Source: Epiperipatus broadwayi
Lineage: Eukaryota > Onychophora > Udeonychophora > Euonychophora > Peripatidae
Reading direction: 5' to 3'
Assembly (NCBI GenBank): GCA_028023455.1
Contig: JAQFVV010012416.1
Location: forward strand, 5,191,594-5,255,593
Length of the DNA: 64,000 nt
How positions within the stretch are numbered: the first letter of the stretch is position 1; each line of letters starts with the position of its first letter. A program made the position numbers and the translations under genes. Positions 25,078 to 37,691 of this stretch are shown in pieces. The notes under the pieces are model-generated. The model was not told where the DNA came from. It searched no databases and saw only the letters and a program-made list of their open reading frames with translations.

Positions 25078-25150
25078 TGGTAGCCTAGTGGTTAGCATAG
25101 CTGCCTTCCAAGCAGCTGGCCTGGGTTGACTTCCTGGTCAACGCATTTGA
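25078..25150 (+). mobile_element. tRNA-derived SINE (family C variant)
   Basis: TAGCCTAGTGGTTAGC matches a Pol III A box, and CTGGGTTGACTTCCTGG sits at B-box distance. It ends TTTGACATATAAGAAAAAAG. TSD not clear. It forms an inverted pair with the copy at 25.9 kb. Confidence 0.65.
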
Positions 25151-25904
25151 CATATAAGAAAAAAGAAAATTACCATCTGTAATATCACTGATAATTGTTA
25201 GAAATATTATGCAATACTTTGTTAAAGGTAATATTAAAAATGAGTAAAAACACCAAAACATTTACTGAATTTTCGTGGAATTTGAATTGATGACATTTGC
25301 TTCCGCTTTTGCTTTTTGAATTTAATGGCAGTTGAGGCAGGTTAAAAAGTAACAGAAAGTACTTCTGCGGATTTAAGGATTGTTTGTAATTGTTTGTAAA
25401 CCGTTAAAATATTATTGCAATTATATATATATATTCAATAGTATGTATTCTGAATTATTTCGGAGAAGCCAAATAATTAGTAGTAGACATCCTAATATTT
25501 GTGTAACAATACTATCTATTATTTTGGCATTACCATTTCATATGTGATCGGAATTGATTTTCATTATTCTAATACATTTTTAATTAAGCAGTGAAACATG
25601 TTTAGCTAAGAAAGAAAGAAGAGACTTAAGATTAATGCGTACAAATCATGAGCTTAAAAACAAAAAAACAAGCCCAACCTTTACTTTAAAAGTAAATCTT
25701 AATTCAATATAAAAATATCAAGTTGCTTGATTAATAATAAATGGTTTTTTTTTAGTAAACAGTTTATTATACATGGCTGTATTCAATGTTTAAAAATCTT
25801 TCTCCAGATTTTTATAGCATTGACAAAGACAGTTGAGATGAAAAATTTGGCAACCCTTGATTCCAATAATCTTCTTAAATATCTTATATGCTGGAAATAT
25901 TCTC

Positions 25905-25998
25905 TCTTTTTTTTCATATGTCAAAGCATTGGCCAGGAAGCGAACCTGGGCCAGCTGCTTGGAAGGCAGCTATGCTAACCACTATGCCACCAACATTT
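25905..25998 (-). mobile_element. tRNA-derived SINE (family C variant)
   Basis: On the minus strand it reads GTTGGTGGCATAGTGGTTAG, then the TGCCTTCCAAGCAGC anticodon-like arm, then CCAGGTTCGCTTCCTGG (B box) and a short A-rich tail after TTTGACATATG. Confidence 0.7.
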
Positions 25999-27763
25999 TA
26001 CAGATTTTGCTCTTGAGTAAAATATATTAAATCTTCAGATAAAGATTATTTTAACGTCAGGTATGTCTTACACCAATGCAAACAAATCCTTCTATCCTAA
26101 ATATGCCACTTCTATTATTAAATAATTTTTGAGATTCCAAATCTTTAAAAGTAACAATAATTGTTAAAAAAAATTTTTTTAAACTCTCTTCAAATTAATA
26201 CTACTTCTAAAAATTAATCTGCCTTAAAATTAAAATTTAATTTTAATCCTATATAAGTTTTGTGCAAGAATAGTCCATAAGATATTTTTCACTGATTTCA
26301 AATATGTACTTCACAAAACTCTGATTTCATCTTTTGTATTGATAATTAATATCAAGATGTTTATTAACAATTTTAATCCATACAATGCTAGTGGTGTTCT
26401 TCATACTCTAAGAACAATGTGGAAGGCATGTTCTGCTATTTTATTTAATGATAAAAATATATAAAGTGCATGCAAAAAAAATTATCAAATAATTTGACTG
26501 ATTAAATTTTCATTAGAATAATGCTTCTTTCATAAAAATAGTCTTATGTTTGTTATGTAATTATATAATGAAACATAATTCAGAAGTATGTCATAAGAAA
26601 CTATATTTGATTTTCTTTAGTAAGCCAAAATAATCTTGTGTGCTATACTATCAATCTTCATGTTGTTATTCATTCATTTTTTATTTATACTGAACTCCAC
26701 TTACATCTCTAATATTTGAGTTTTTGTAGCAAAGAACAATTCACTTCTTAAATCATGAGATCTCTTCATGTTTTTTCACAATATAATAAGGTTTAAAAAT
26801 ATACCATCTAATAGTAAATACTTCTTACAAATCACTAATTTTATTTCTTCGAAAGTTATCTATAAAACTGCAATGATAAAATAAACTACATTATAATAGC
26901 AAGCGCAAAAAGGGAAGATTTTTATTTATAAAATCACTAGAAGATTCAGCCCTATGCCTTTGGTGTTGACTAAATTTTGTCATTCTTTTTGCCTAAAATT
27001 TTAAAAAAATATTAAATTCTGATTATAATTTTATTCTTTGTTTTATTTATTTAATGCTCGCACACTACATTTTAATTCTTTTCTTAATTGGGAAAAAGAA
27101 AATTTATAATTAAATAAATAATTAATAATTTTTTGCTACAAATGATGTGCTTTTGCTTAAAAGTTTTATTTTAACCACACTTAATTTTGAAATCACATAT
27201 TTTACCTCATAAAAGAATTGTCAAAAGAGTTCATAATAAAATATTATTTGTCTGATGCACCAGATGTACTTTCTGCCTTGGAGACAATACTACAAAGCAC
27301 CCAGCCACATTCTCTAATAAGCTCGAACAACTGAAGGCCAGAGATGGCAAAATTGCACACCCAGATATATTTGCTGCTACATGGTCACTATTAAAAACCT
27401 GAGACAAACCATAACCTCAAAAAACAAATTATGACTTTTCTGTACAAAGAACAATTTTTTTTTGTTTGTTTTACATATCCCTTTTTTTAACAATTTTTTC
27501 TGTTTGTTTCAAAGCTATACAGTTTTAAACCATGTATTTTCAGCAATGTAGTTTTTGATAAACAACAAATTCATGTAATCAATTTTTTGTACAATAAAGT
27601 ATATTATTGAAACATAATTTTCCTGCATTAAATAAGTATGTAACAATATCATAAAATGCAACTTTTTTCATTTACCATATATTTAATTGCATCAAAACAA
27701 GTTTATTATTAAATAAATAATTGTTAGTACTTTTTTAGAATACTTTATTTTCTTACTACCGAT
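25999..27763. other. AT-rich intron stretch with a small island at 27240-27410
   Basis: The island encodes a short plus frame (LGDNTTKHPATFSNKLEQLK and about 25 more residues to a stop), with a C-x2-C-x2-C stretch just before it. No family is recognised. The rest is featureless. Confidence 0.3.
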
Positions 27764-27943
27764 GCTCTTTTCTGCCATATTTCTAACACTAGTTTCTTTT
27801 TTATAAGTAGCCATTTTCATTTTATATTAACTTATATCCAAGACTTTTAGCGAACATGATTTGGTAGTACTTTCATAAATCAAAGTACTAAAATGGCCAT
27901 CCTTATAAAAAAAACTGGTATTAGAAATTTGGCAGAAAAGAGC
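27764..27943. repeat. Inverted repeat (hairpin), MITE-like
   Basis: GCTCTTTTCTGCCATATTTC at the left pairs with GAAATTTGGCAGAAAAGAGC at the right. Arms are about 58 bp and the centre about 64 bp. Confidence 0.75.
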
Positions 27944-28379
27944 AGTTGTATTCATCTCTATCTTACCAAAATTTTAAATTACTGAGAAATGACTCTCATT
28001 TCACTCAAAACAGCATAAATTTATATTTACAAAAGATAATTAATTATTAATTTTTTTTATTAATTCTTTTAATAACTTTGCAAACCACTATAGTTCATTA
28101 TAAAACAATTATAAATATGCATACTGCAAAACTGGATTTTGTATAATAAATTAAAGATTTATGTTTAAATTACTGACCAAACATGCCACCTGGTTGCAGT
28201 CACTTTTACACCAGATTTAAAGAAATCACCCTTTTCAGGGTTTTGTAATTAGGTCAAATATTTAACTGCCTAATTCCAATAAAGATGACTTGTAATTTTT
28301 TATATCTGCATTTGTTATATAGTGGATTATTTTTGTTTGTTAAGACCATTAAAATTAGTAATTAATTGTGATTTGTAGA

Positions 28380-28850
28380 TGTAAATTTAATCTGAATGGA
28401 GTGAGCCATAATAACAGCTTACTGATTTAAAATTTCACCCCTATAGTTATTATTATTTAGTTTACAGTCTATTTAGAAGTTTAGACAGCAAATGAAAGAT
28501 TGGATTCATTTTTTATCTGTTTGTAAAATTGGACTTTGAAACTGGGGAGTGTAATTGGCTTGATAATTTCAATGTAGATTGTTATTTTTCATACATATTT
28601 ACATTTGATATATAATGATTATGAAAATTTGCAAAGTTATTAAAAAATTAATAATTAATTTTGCTGGTTGCTCAAATGGCAATTTAAGCAGATTCAAATA
28701 GAGCCATTGATGGTTTAAATTTTTACTTTTTATAACTATCATTTGTTTAATTTGTGGTCTATATAACAGTGTAGTTGGCAGGTGAAAGATCGATTTTTTT
28801 CTTATTTGTAAAATATGAATTTGAAAGTAGGTAGCATTTAAATAAGCTGT
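28380..28850. repeat. Diverged direct duplication
   Basis: About 28440-28560 and 28740-28850 share the order GTCTATTTAGA/GTCTATATAAC, GCAAATGAAAGATTGGATT / GCAGGTGAAAGATCGATTT, and TTGTAAAATTGGACTTTGAAA / TTGTAAAATATGAATTTGAAA. Divergence indicates an old event. Confidence 0.4.
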
Positions 28851-29504
28851 TCTGTAATTTAGTATGTAACTGTGGCATTAAATCAGATATGGGACCATTT
28901 TGATATGGAATAAATAAATAAAAACGTTTTAAGACATTGGCTATTGATTTTTTTTGTTCAACCATGAAGCCAGTATTCCATATTAATGAAGCAAAGAAAA
29001 ATAAAATAATTTTCATATTTTTTGTAAAAAAATTAAACATATTAAAAACAAAATATGAAAATAATTTAATATATTTAAAAAACAATCATGGAATTAATAT
29101 ATTTATCCATTAAACCATTCCACAATGTTTACAAATCAAATACTTTCAATGAATCGCATCAATACAAGCATTACCATAAGAAATTAAATTACAAAATCGA
29201 TCCATGGATCGAATATGAGGATTTATCAACAAAAACAATAGAAAGTAATTGATGGTAATAAATCTATAGGAAATTCCAAAATGTATCTATATATGAGAAA
29301 AATTATAAATGTAGACATTATTAAAATACACGGGTGAAAAAGTACATTTATGTAAATTAATTTACAAGTAGAGATCATGAGATTTTATAACAGTACTTCT
29401 ATAGCATTCAGATTTTCCTCATATATAGATCTCTTTTTGAAGATTAACTTCTTGTGGATTTATTGCCATCAACTACTTTCTTATGAACTATATATCACCA
29501 TTAA

Positions 29505-29760
29505 ACATCACATAATCACCGTTTCTTATGCTTGCTCATAACTGTTATTAAAACAGGCAAAACTCTCCATAGAGTAGTGCCCCTCAGTGCAAGCCAGAGT
29601 AATCTCCTCATTGATGAAGGCCACAAGTCAGAAACTAGTCTGGGGATATTGGATGAGTATGCACTAGATAGGGATTTTATACACAAACCTTCTGGCATCC
29701 ATTGATTACTCTGGCTTGCACTGAGTGGCACTACTGTATGGAGAGTTTTGCCTGCTTTAA
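29505..29760. repeat. Family B fold-back, shortened
   Basis: The outer motif (AAACATCACATAATCACCGT) precedes a left arm that breaks off at GCCAGAGTAATC and a full right arm from CATTGATGAAGG to TATGGAGAGTTTTGCCTG. The translated frame on the minus strand has no meaning. Confidence 0.85.
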
Positions 29761-30291
29761 TGAACTATATGTCTTTCTTTCTGTATTGTTATACTTGTTA
29801 AAGACTTACATCTTATTAATATATACATTTTTGCCACTATATTTTTTATAATGTGCACATTTTTCATTTTCTTTGTATACAAAAACATTTTTTGGAATTT
29901 AATTCCTTATGGATTTGTTACCATCAATTAGTTTTTTAAGCTTATTATTTGTATTGTTGTACTTGTTAAATCTTTACTTCTATTCAACTCATGGATTGGT
30001 TTTGTCATTAAATTTCTTATAGAGCTACATTTCATCTCATTATTAATTTAATTCTTTACAGTTATAGTTGCCTTGATCCAACTTACTAAATGTATTTGTT
30101 TTGTAGTCATAGTGCATCATTTTTGTGTTAAATATATTATTTTCGTGGTTATTTTTTACTTATACATTTTTGGGTTTTTAAATATGTTATTATCATATTT
30201 TCTTTTTGATTTTTTATAAAAAACATAAATCTTATCAATTAGTTTTTTCTTTGTTTTATTACTGTGGATGGTGGTTCTATCTTTATTCTTG

Positions 30292-30554
30292 TAATGAATA
30301 ATATTTCTGTAGTGTAATTTTCACGACACCACCCTCACACAAGATGGGGACTGGTTTCTATCCAATTTTAACACACATTGTGGAGGGATGTAATTATAAA
30401 CATATGATCAGAGACACGTGAAAAAGATCATGTCTATGGATATATGTTTATGATTGCATCCCTCCACAAGGTGCTAAAAGTGGATAGAACCAGTCCCTAC
30501 CTTGTGTGAGAATGGTATAGTGAAAATTACAATACAAAAATATTATTCATTATT
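30292..30554. repeat. Fold-back element with about 115-bp arms
   Basis: Left arm 30292-30407 and right arm 30438-30554 are complementary: TAATGAATAATA with TATTATTCATTA at the ends, CACACAAGATGGGGACTGG with CCAGTCCCTACCTTGTGTG, and GTGGAGGGATG with CATCCCTCCAC. The loop is about 30 bp. Confidence 0.85.
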
Positions 30555-31930
30555 GGATCTCTAGTCTAATGAATGACTAATAAAAATTATTAATCTACTA
30601 ACACCTGTTTACATTTTTATTATTTAAGATTGAACACATTATTTTCTTCCATTATGCCATTTTTTATTGTAACTAAACATTATTATCTTTATTAATAATT
30701 ATTCAAAAATATTTGTTCTATTTTACAGCTTTTTTTTTGACATTTTGAAAAAGGAATACGTGGTAAATATGTGGGAGAATGGATAAGAATGTGAGTGTTG
30801 TATAGATAGTTTGAGCAATCATATCAAAACAACATATTTGAGCAGAGTTTTATATTACATTATGGGACTGTTTTTATTTAAAATCGAAATATTTTCTACA
30901 TAAATTGTTAAATAATATTTATTATTGTCATTTTGTAAAATATAACTGATGTATGAATATGTATGAATGATGTAACTAATATGTAGAAAAATACTGAAAA
31001 AATACATATGGAATTCTTGAACTGTTAATTTCCAATGATTGATTTTGTGATAATAAATAATATACTTTTGTTTGGAAAAATCAAATTTGATATTAGGTTT
31101 TGTTATGGTCAAAATTAGATATCTATTCACAATCTATGGAACAGATTATCATATCTCCAAAAATAATAATTAACAAATTTATAAGCAATCTTGAAAGACA
31201 CCAACTCTGAAATTTGAGTAATTAAAGAACAAAAACAACAATTAATAAGCAATGCAATAGATTGAATAAATGAAATTAAAGAAAGTAACAATGAAATCAA
31301 GACATCACACATTAGCTGGATAATATTCAAATCAATCTAGTGTTCAAAAAATGTTTGGCTGAAGTCTAGATAAGGCTAGCCTTCCGACACCACGGTCTGA
31401 ATTTTAAGAAAATTCCCAAATACTTTGTTCCATTTGCAATGTCTAAAAAAATATTTCAACATCATGGTAAATCACTGATATATATATTTTTATTCAAAGT
31501 ATCAAAATAAACGCATGTATGTGTTAAATGCAGAGCTTTCATAATTAATATTCCCTGATGTCAATTTCCATCACACTCTGAACTGAGGCCTTAATGAATG
31601 TTTATAGAATGAAAATATAGTATAACATACCTTTTCTCATTGCATTAAAATTTATACAACAAATGTCAATATAAATAATGAACCCTAGACAGTTATACAT
31701 CCTTTTCATATAAGTTTTAAGTTACAAATTTAATTTCTTATTAGTTTGTCTATATATAGCTTTAATACCATGTATTGTACTTAACATTATTTTTTACTTA
31801 TTCTGTTGCATATGTATATAAATTTTGGTTGTAGGTCTAAAATCTGAGCTAGAAAATTGTTATCATAGAGCAAAAAAATTCCAACCCACCAAAAAAAATG
31901 GTAAATTTGTCAATAGACAAAAATGCATTG
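30555..31930. other. AT-rich intron stretch, nothing recognised
   Basis: The frames at 30855-31130 and 31127-31330 on the minus strand are Ile/Tyr/Ser-rich with no domain and no supporting splice context. Confidence 0.4.
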
Positions 31931-32565
31931 CAACATAAGATATTTTAGGACTTTTCTAAAAAGCTGAATTGAAGAGTTGATTTCCATTGTGAAAATAAAC
32001 ATTTCTAAGCATGAACATGAAAATAATAAGTTCTTTTTATTAATGCAAGTTTGTTTTTTTTTACTTTTAAAAAATCATAATGAAAATTAAAAGTGAAAGC
32101 AGATAGTGTAAAGTTTAGCAAATAAGCTGCCACAAAACTGTCTTTTAAACAAAATATTACGATAAATGTCATTGGTTGACATAAGATGTGTATACACAAG
32201 ATATATCATGATATTTTTTAGAGTTGGTAAGTTTATTGCTGTGTTGGAAAAAATGAAATGACTGTAAGTTTATTTTTAGGAAATCATTTTAATTTTCACT
32301 ATGAGGCAGAAGACAAGTTTAAAATGTAGTGCGAAAAAAAAAAAGATTCCAAATGGAAAGATCGTAAAACTGTCTTTTAATGAAATTATTATGACAAATG
32401 CCTCTATTTAACATAGAATGTTCATGTACAAGATGTTTTAGAATCATTCGGAAAAGCTGATTACTGCAATAAAAATAAATTTCCAAGTGAAAATAATTTT
32501 TTATTAGACTGTTTTTTTTTTAGAAAATAATTTTAATTTATACTACAAAGCAAAAAACCGACTTT

Positions 32566-32842
32566 TTTTTTTCCATATGTCATAGCATCGGCCGGGAGGC
32601 GAACCCGCAACAACCGTCTGCAACCAACTGCTTGCTTGCAAGGTAGCTGCGCTGACCTCTCGGCTAACAACGCTTGACGCAAAAACACTGCGCTAACCTC
32701 TCGGCTAACAACGCTTGACGCAAAAACACTGCGCTGACCTCTCGGCTAACAACGCTTGACGCAAAAACACTGCGCTGACCTCTCGGCTATCAACGCTTGA
32801 CGCAAAAACACTGCGCTGACCTCTTGGCTAACAACGCTTGAC
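32566..32842 (-). mobile_element. tRNA-derived SINE (family C) with amplified 5' end
   Basis: On the minus strand the body has TTAGCCGAGAGGTCAGCGCA (A box), a B box GCGGGTTCGCCTCCCGG and the tail CTATGACATATGG plus A-run. The TSD GCAAAAAACCGACTTT at 32550-32565 reappears as GCAAAAAACAGACTTT at 32843-32858. The 5' end is repeated, see the next entry. Confidence 0.85.
32649..32842 (-). repeat. Five-copy 41-bp minisatellite built from SINE head plus TSD
   Basis: Five copies of the 30-bp SINE head (GCGCTGACCTCTCGGCTAAC...GCTTGAC) are separated by GCAAAAACACT. The separator is nearly the same as the start of the target-site duplication, so the unit spans the SINE-flank junction. Confidence 0.85.
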
Positions 32843-32950
32843 GCAAAAAACAGACTTTCATGATAGGGTTTAAAAAAATAATAAAATCCAAATAAGAAAG
32901 TAGAATTGTCACAAATGGCTAAACAGACATTCTGAGAATCTTTATTAGGA

Positions 32951-33959
32951 TAATTTTGTTTTTACTGTGTGCTTTGAAAAGTTATATTTTAGTTTTCATT
33001 AAAAGAGAACAATTAATTTTATATCTCGCAGATGATAAATCTTAGAAATATTATTCTTATATCTTCTCCTTAACTTTTTTTGCATTCCTTCATATATATT
33101 AATTTTTATAAATCTCCACATATACACTCTAATGCATGTATAAGATCTAGTGTCTGTTCAAAGTACTTTGGAAGAATGTCTTCAAATATTGCAAGCATAC
33201 TATATTAAATGAATTAAGGATACTATGTTAAAAGAAATAAATAAGCTTTTATTAGTACTCACAATCGTAATGTTCATTTTTGAATTACAACTGCTATAAG
33301 GAAAGATACAAAATTATATTGGAATTACTGTCAACTAGAAAATGGACTTAAATACAGTATTTTTTATTAGTAAAATTCTTGATTAGTTTATTTAAAGTAT
33401 CACTATATATTTTTTTATATCTTTGATGCTTATTTACATATAGACTCATTAGTGACAGCTAAATGATAAATTTTTTTATAGTTAATATAGAAAATAGTTA
33501 TTACAATATCAATAGCCAAGTATAAAATGTATGTTAAGGTTTTTAGTGCTATAACAGGTTCCATAATTAAGATATTGGATTATTGCGAACACTGGTGGTC
33601 ACAGTTTGTTGCTTTCATAACATAATATATTCCTGAATTTCTTATTTAAAGATATATCATTAACTCTAATGAATTTTAATAAATCTACTTATTAAATTTT
33701 TCAATACTACTTTAGTTTTCTCTTTCAATCACTGAAACAAATTTACTATTAGATAATTTTCATTGTTGCATTGAATTTATTAAATATTATATTAAAAATC
33801 TTTTCTTTACTCCTTTTAAAAATTTGTTTAATTATAAAGCATATAACTGTTAAAAATTTTATCTCATTTTTGAATTATATATTATATTAAAAAACTAACA
33901 ATTTTTAATATGTAACCATTGATAAAAGTAGTAAAATATGGTTCAATTGGACAAAATTT
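32951..33959. other. AT-rich intron stretch
   Basis: About 33090-33150 is the reverse complement of about 20222-20280 (ATAAATCTCCACATATACAC, then TCTAATGCAT). Otherwise nothing is recognised. Confidence 0.4.
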
Positions 33960-34320
33960 TACGAGGCAAAACTCTCCATACAGTAATGCCACCCAATGCA
34001 AGCCAGAGTAATCAATGGATGCAAAAAGGTTTGTGCATAAAATCCCTATCTAATACCTCTTCATTCAATATCCCCAGATTACTTTCTAGCTTCTGGCTTT
34101 TGTCAGTGAGGAGCCTTGGATTTGACAGCACTGTATCTAACCACAAGCTAGAAACTAGTCTGGAGATATTGAATGAAGAAGCACTATATAGAGATTTTAT
34201 GCACAAATCTTTTTGCATCCATTAATTACTCTGGCTTGCACTGGGTGACTCTACTGTATGGAGAGTTTTGCCTCTGTTATAACAGCTTGTGTAATCAGAG
34301 GGAACGGTGATCATATGAGG
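33960..34320. repeat. Family B fold-back
   Basis: GGCAAAACTCTCCATACAG at the left and CTGTATGGAGAGTTTTGCC at the right, with TGCATAAAATCCCTATCTA and its complement inside. The right side continues to GGTGATCATATGAGG. Confidence 0.85.
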
Positions 34321-34844
34321 ATAAAAGTTTGTGAAAAGTTAAGTAATTCGTAAGCATTTAAAAGAAGTGAAAGAAAAGTTTTTGATGTAACAGCAATTTA
34401 TTAATGGGTAACTCTTCTTGGTTTAGTTAGAGGGGTAAACTCCGAAGTTTAAAACATTCAAGATCTATGAATCTCAGTGCAACTTGGTCATTTCCAGCCA
34501 TCATATTTATGAACTTCCAAGAACTACATCATTCAATTATTTGTTATTAACAGATTTATCATTTTGAAAAGAAGAAAACAATCGTCATTTTAAATTAATT
34601 TATTAGTAGAGATTGTATAATTTCAATACATTTATTATTAGTGTATTTTTTTTCTTGAAGGTTTTGTTCTTAATAAATACATATTCTTTTTAATGAAGTC
34701 TGCATACATAAATTTAATAATCTAATTATTAATAAAACATAATTTCCCACAATCATTAAATTATTTTATCAAAAAGAAAAAAATTAGAAGCAGAAGAATG
34801 AAAGATGAATTGCATGGAATTGCTAAAGGTAAATCATAAAGAGA

Positions 34845-35230
34845 TATTCACATGATCACCATTTCTTATGCTTGCTCATAATTGTTATTAAAACAGGAAA
34901 AATTCTCCATACAGTAGTGCCACTCAGTGCAGGTCAGTGTAATCAATGGATGCCAAAAAGCTTGTGCATAAAATCCCTCTCTAGTGCCTACTTATCCAAT
35001 ATCCCCAGACTAGTGTTTAGTTTGTGGCTTTCATCAGTGAGAAGCCTTGGATCTGAGAGCATTGCACCTAGTGATGAAATCCATAAGCTAGAAACTAGTC
35101 TGGGGATATTGAATGAGTAGGCAGGCATTAGATAGAGATTTTATGCACAGGCCTTCTGGCATCCATTGATTACTCTGGCTTGCACTGAGTATTACTACTA
35201 TATGGAGAATTTTGCTTGTTTTAATAATAA
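34845..35230. repeat. Family B fold-back
   Basis: The left side starts with the outer motif CATGATCACCATTTCTTATG, then AATTCTCCATACAGTAGTG. The right arm ends TATGGAGAATTTTGCTTG. It lies about 0.5 kb from the 33.96-kb copy. Confidence 0.85.
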
Positions 35231-36864
35231 AGAGATAGAAAAAAAACTGATTGATCATCTTAATTAAAATAATAAATAATTTTAGGCTGCTTTTGAAACT
35301 GATCAATGGATTAAGCTGCTTTTGAAATATTGTCTGATTTCTTCCTTTTGTCAGATAACTAAAAATATATAATAATATTTATGACATAATAATCTTCAAA
35401 TGCATAGACCATAATAATTATTTATAAATTACATTTTCTAGAGTCTTTTAAAAACTTGTGGCTAATATCTTCTCTGATCAATCCATTAGTTAGATTATCT
35501 ATTGTCCAAGTCATTGATATTTCCCTGAGGTAAAATATTACATTAGCAGCGTTCCTAATAAATCCTGCATATAAAGGCAGGCAACGTTTTTGGATGGTAT
35601 CACAAATATAAATTCTAATTAATTTTAACCTTAAAATAAACATTTGTTATTAAGTAGAGTGATATGAAAATATATAATGATTTTTTTGAAGTTTATTAAA
35701 TGTCTCTATAAGATTAACTTGAAAATGACGATTATATTAGGTATTTTTGAAGAATTACTTCATAAATATTATTATATATGGTTGATAAAATTAATAATAT
35801 TAACAATATAGATAACAATTGTTATTTTTTTTTTGTTTTATTTTGGATATTCTCCATTAATAACAGCTTTCTTTAAATTCCTATACTTATAAACATTTTT
35901 GTATAATTTTTGAGCAAATTATAATTATAATAATAAATAAGTCCATGACATAACAGCTACTGAATTTGCTTGCAATGCACAAGATTTAGAATTTGAACCA
36001 CAGATTGGATAAAATTTGAATTTTTTTTAAATATTAGATCAGGCTTAAACCTTTTTTTAGCTAGACTATACTATAAATAATAGTTTTTAGGTATCTCTTT
36101 CTAACTCTCTCTTTCTATATATAGTGTGTACATATGTGTGTATGTAGCTATATAATGATAGACTTTCTTTTACTTCAATAAAACCTCCAACAAAAGAGTT
36201 ATTATAGGTTAATGGAGAATATTTTTCAGACTCAGAGAGATTGTCAATTAATAGTAATTGATAGTTTCTTGGCAACATCAAAAGGTAAAACTTATCTCTG
36301 TTTACATGGATATAATCTTATTTACATTCTTTAATATAATAACAATCCATGAAAATATTTAATTCAACACAATGATAGAAATATATATCTAAATATGTTT
36401 TTATATTCTTATCTGAAAAATATAATTTATTGGAAATATAAGAATGTTAAGTATTAGTTTTCATGGAACAAATAAATCTTAATATGTTACTAAAAAAAAT
36501 CAAAACTAGATTCCCAAAGAATCATTTAAATGAACTTATTAATAATGCCCACATTATCAAAGTCAGTCTATTTTGTTAAATAAAAGATTGTATATATAAT
36601 TTCTTGAAGCATTTTGCATGATTTAGTAAAATGAGCTCAAGGTTTATGGATTGAAGTTCAATTATGTAAATTCCAATGCTTGAATTTCATGTGAATTCCC
36701 AAAAATCAAATCATTAGATTATTTATATATTACTTGAAGCAATATTAAATCCTCACATGGAAAGGATTTTTTAAATTTGTATATGTTAACTATTGATGAA
36801 AAAATTGTCCTAACTCTATACCTTTGTCGAACTGCTCCAAATCTGTTGTTAGGTGTATTTTATA
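35231..36864. other. AT-rich intron stretch
   Basis: Around 36240-36380 there is similarity to the arms of the 20.3-kb fold-back (TAATTGATAGTTTCTTGGCA, AATCCATGAAAATATTTAA). No other structure or exon was seen. Confidence 0.35.
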
Positions 36865-37471
36865 GATATATTATTTTATAGATATATTAAACAACCTCCA
36901 TACTTCCCCATTCTTTTTATTCATATAAATAAAGATACAATAAAAGACAACTAATACCCGAGATGAATAGTAATAATCATTATTGTATTTATCTGAGGTG
37001 GATGGTGTCAAAGTTGTGAGTGGAGTGAGTTTGACAATGGTAAATAAAAATGTAACATTTTACTATAGATAAATAAATACTCTTCATATAATAAGAGATA
37101 TATATATGGGAGATAGTGATCTGGGCTAACTGATGAATGCTGGTTCAGCATGAAATGCATCTTGCGGGTTATTTGTCTTTTACTGTATTTTTATTTATAT
37201 GAATTTAAAAAGAATGGGAAGTATGGAGGTTGTTTAATATATCTATAAAGATATTACACATGGGAATGAGAAAGATGAATAACTCCATGTGTGTGTATGT
37301 TTAAAATTAAAAAATCAGATATATTAACCTTTAAGTGAGGTTTAAAGTTTATATCTGTGTTAGAGATAATCTCTAGTTTAGAAAATGATTAGTAATAATC
37401 ATTATTGTATTTATCTGAGGTGGATGGTGTCAAAGTTGTGAGTGGAGTGAGTTTGACAATGGTAAATAAAA
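36865..37471. repeat. Composite repeat: inverted arms, 82-bp direct repeats, family A fragment
   Basis: About 36868-36935 (ATATTAAACAACCTCCATAC) is inverted at about 37190-37255 (GTATGGAGGTTGTTTAATAT). A direct repeat of about 82 bp starting AGTAATAATCATTATTGTAT lies at 36969-37049 and 37391-37471 and looks identical. A family A fragment (GGGAGATAGTGATCTGGGC to GCATGAAATGC) lies at about 37109-37160. Confidence 0.75.
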
Positions 37472-37691
37472 CATGTAGCATATTTAATACTATTTTTTTA
37501 GTCATGGGAAAAATTTTCTTTTGCTTGACTGCACCAAATCTGTTGGTTTGGCTGAATTTCAGGATTCAGACTCAAATCAACAGTAATATCAACACTCATT
37601 ATTTAATATTTATAATTTATTAGAACAAATACATATTATACAATCAATAAATACAATTTGATATATAATTTAATCAATAATGAACTGGTCA

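Larger units (their letters stand above)
31940..32950. repeat. Three diverged tandem units of roughly 250 bp
   Basis: Recurring blocks include ACAAAACTGTCTTTTAAAC / GTAAAACTGTCTTTTAATG, CACAAGATATATC / TACAAGATGTTTT, and the AAGCTGA...AAATAAA(C/T)ATTTC block. The third unit is interrupted by the SINE at 32.57 kb and resumes afterwards. Confidence 0.45.

Noticed and set aside
31540-31640. Possible minus donor AAAG|GTATGT near 31630
   Set aside because: All frames upstream contain stops within a few codons and there is no cysteine pattern fitting the host gene.
32649-32842. CRISPR-like regular repeats
   Set aside because: Units are 41 bp with identical 11-bp separators derived from a SINE and its TSD. 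There are no unique spacers and no cas genes, and the DNA is eukaryotic.
33938-35306. Similar-looking proteins (SNQWM..GLCIKSLS) on both strands at 29.5, 34.0 and 34.9 kb
   Set aside because: They are translations of the family B repeat arms; they appear on both strands because the element is palindromic and have no start, domain or conservation beyond the DNA repeat.
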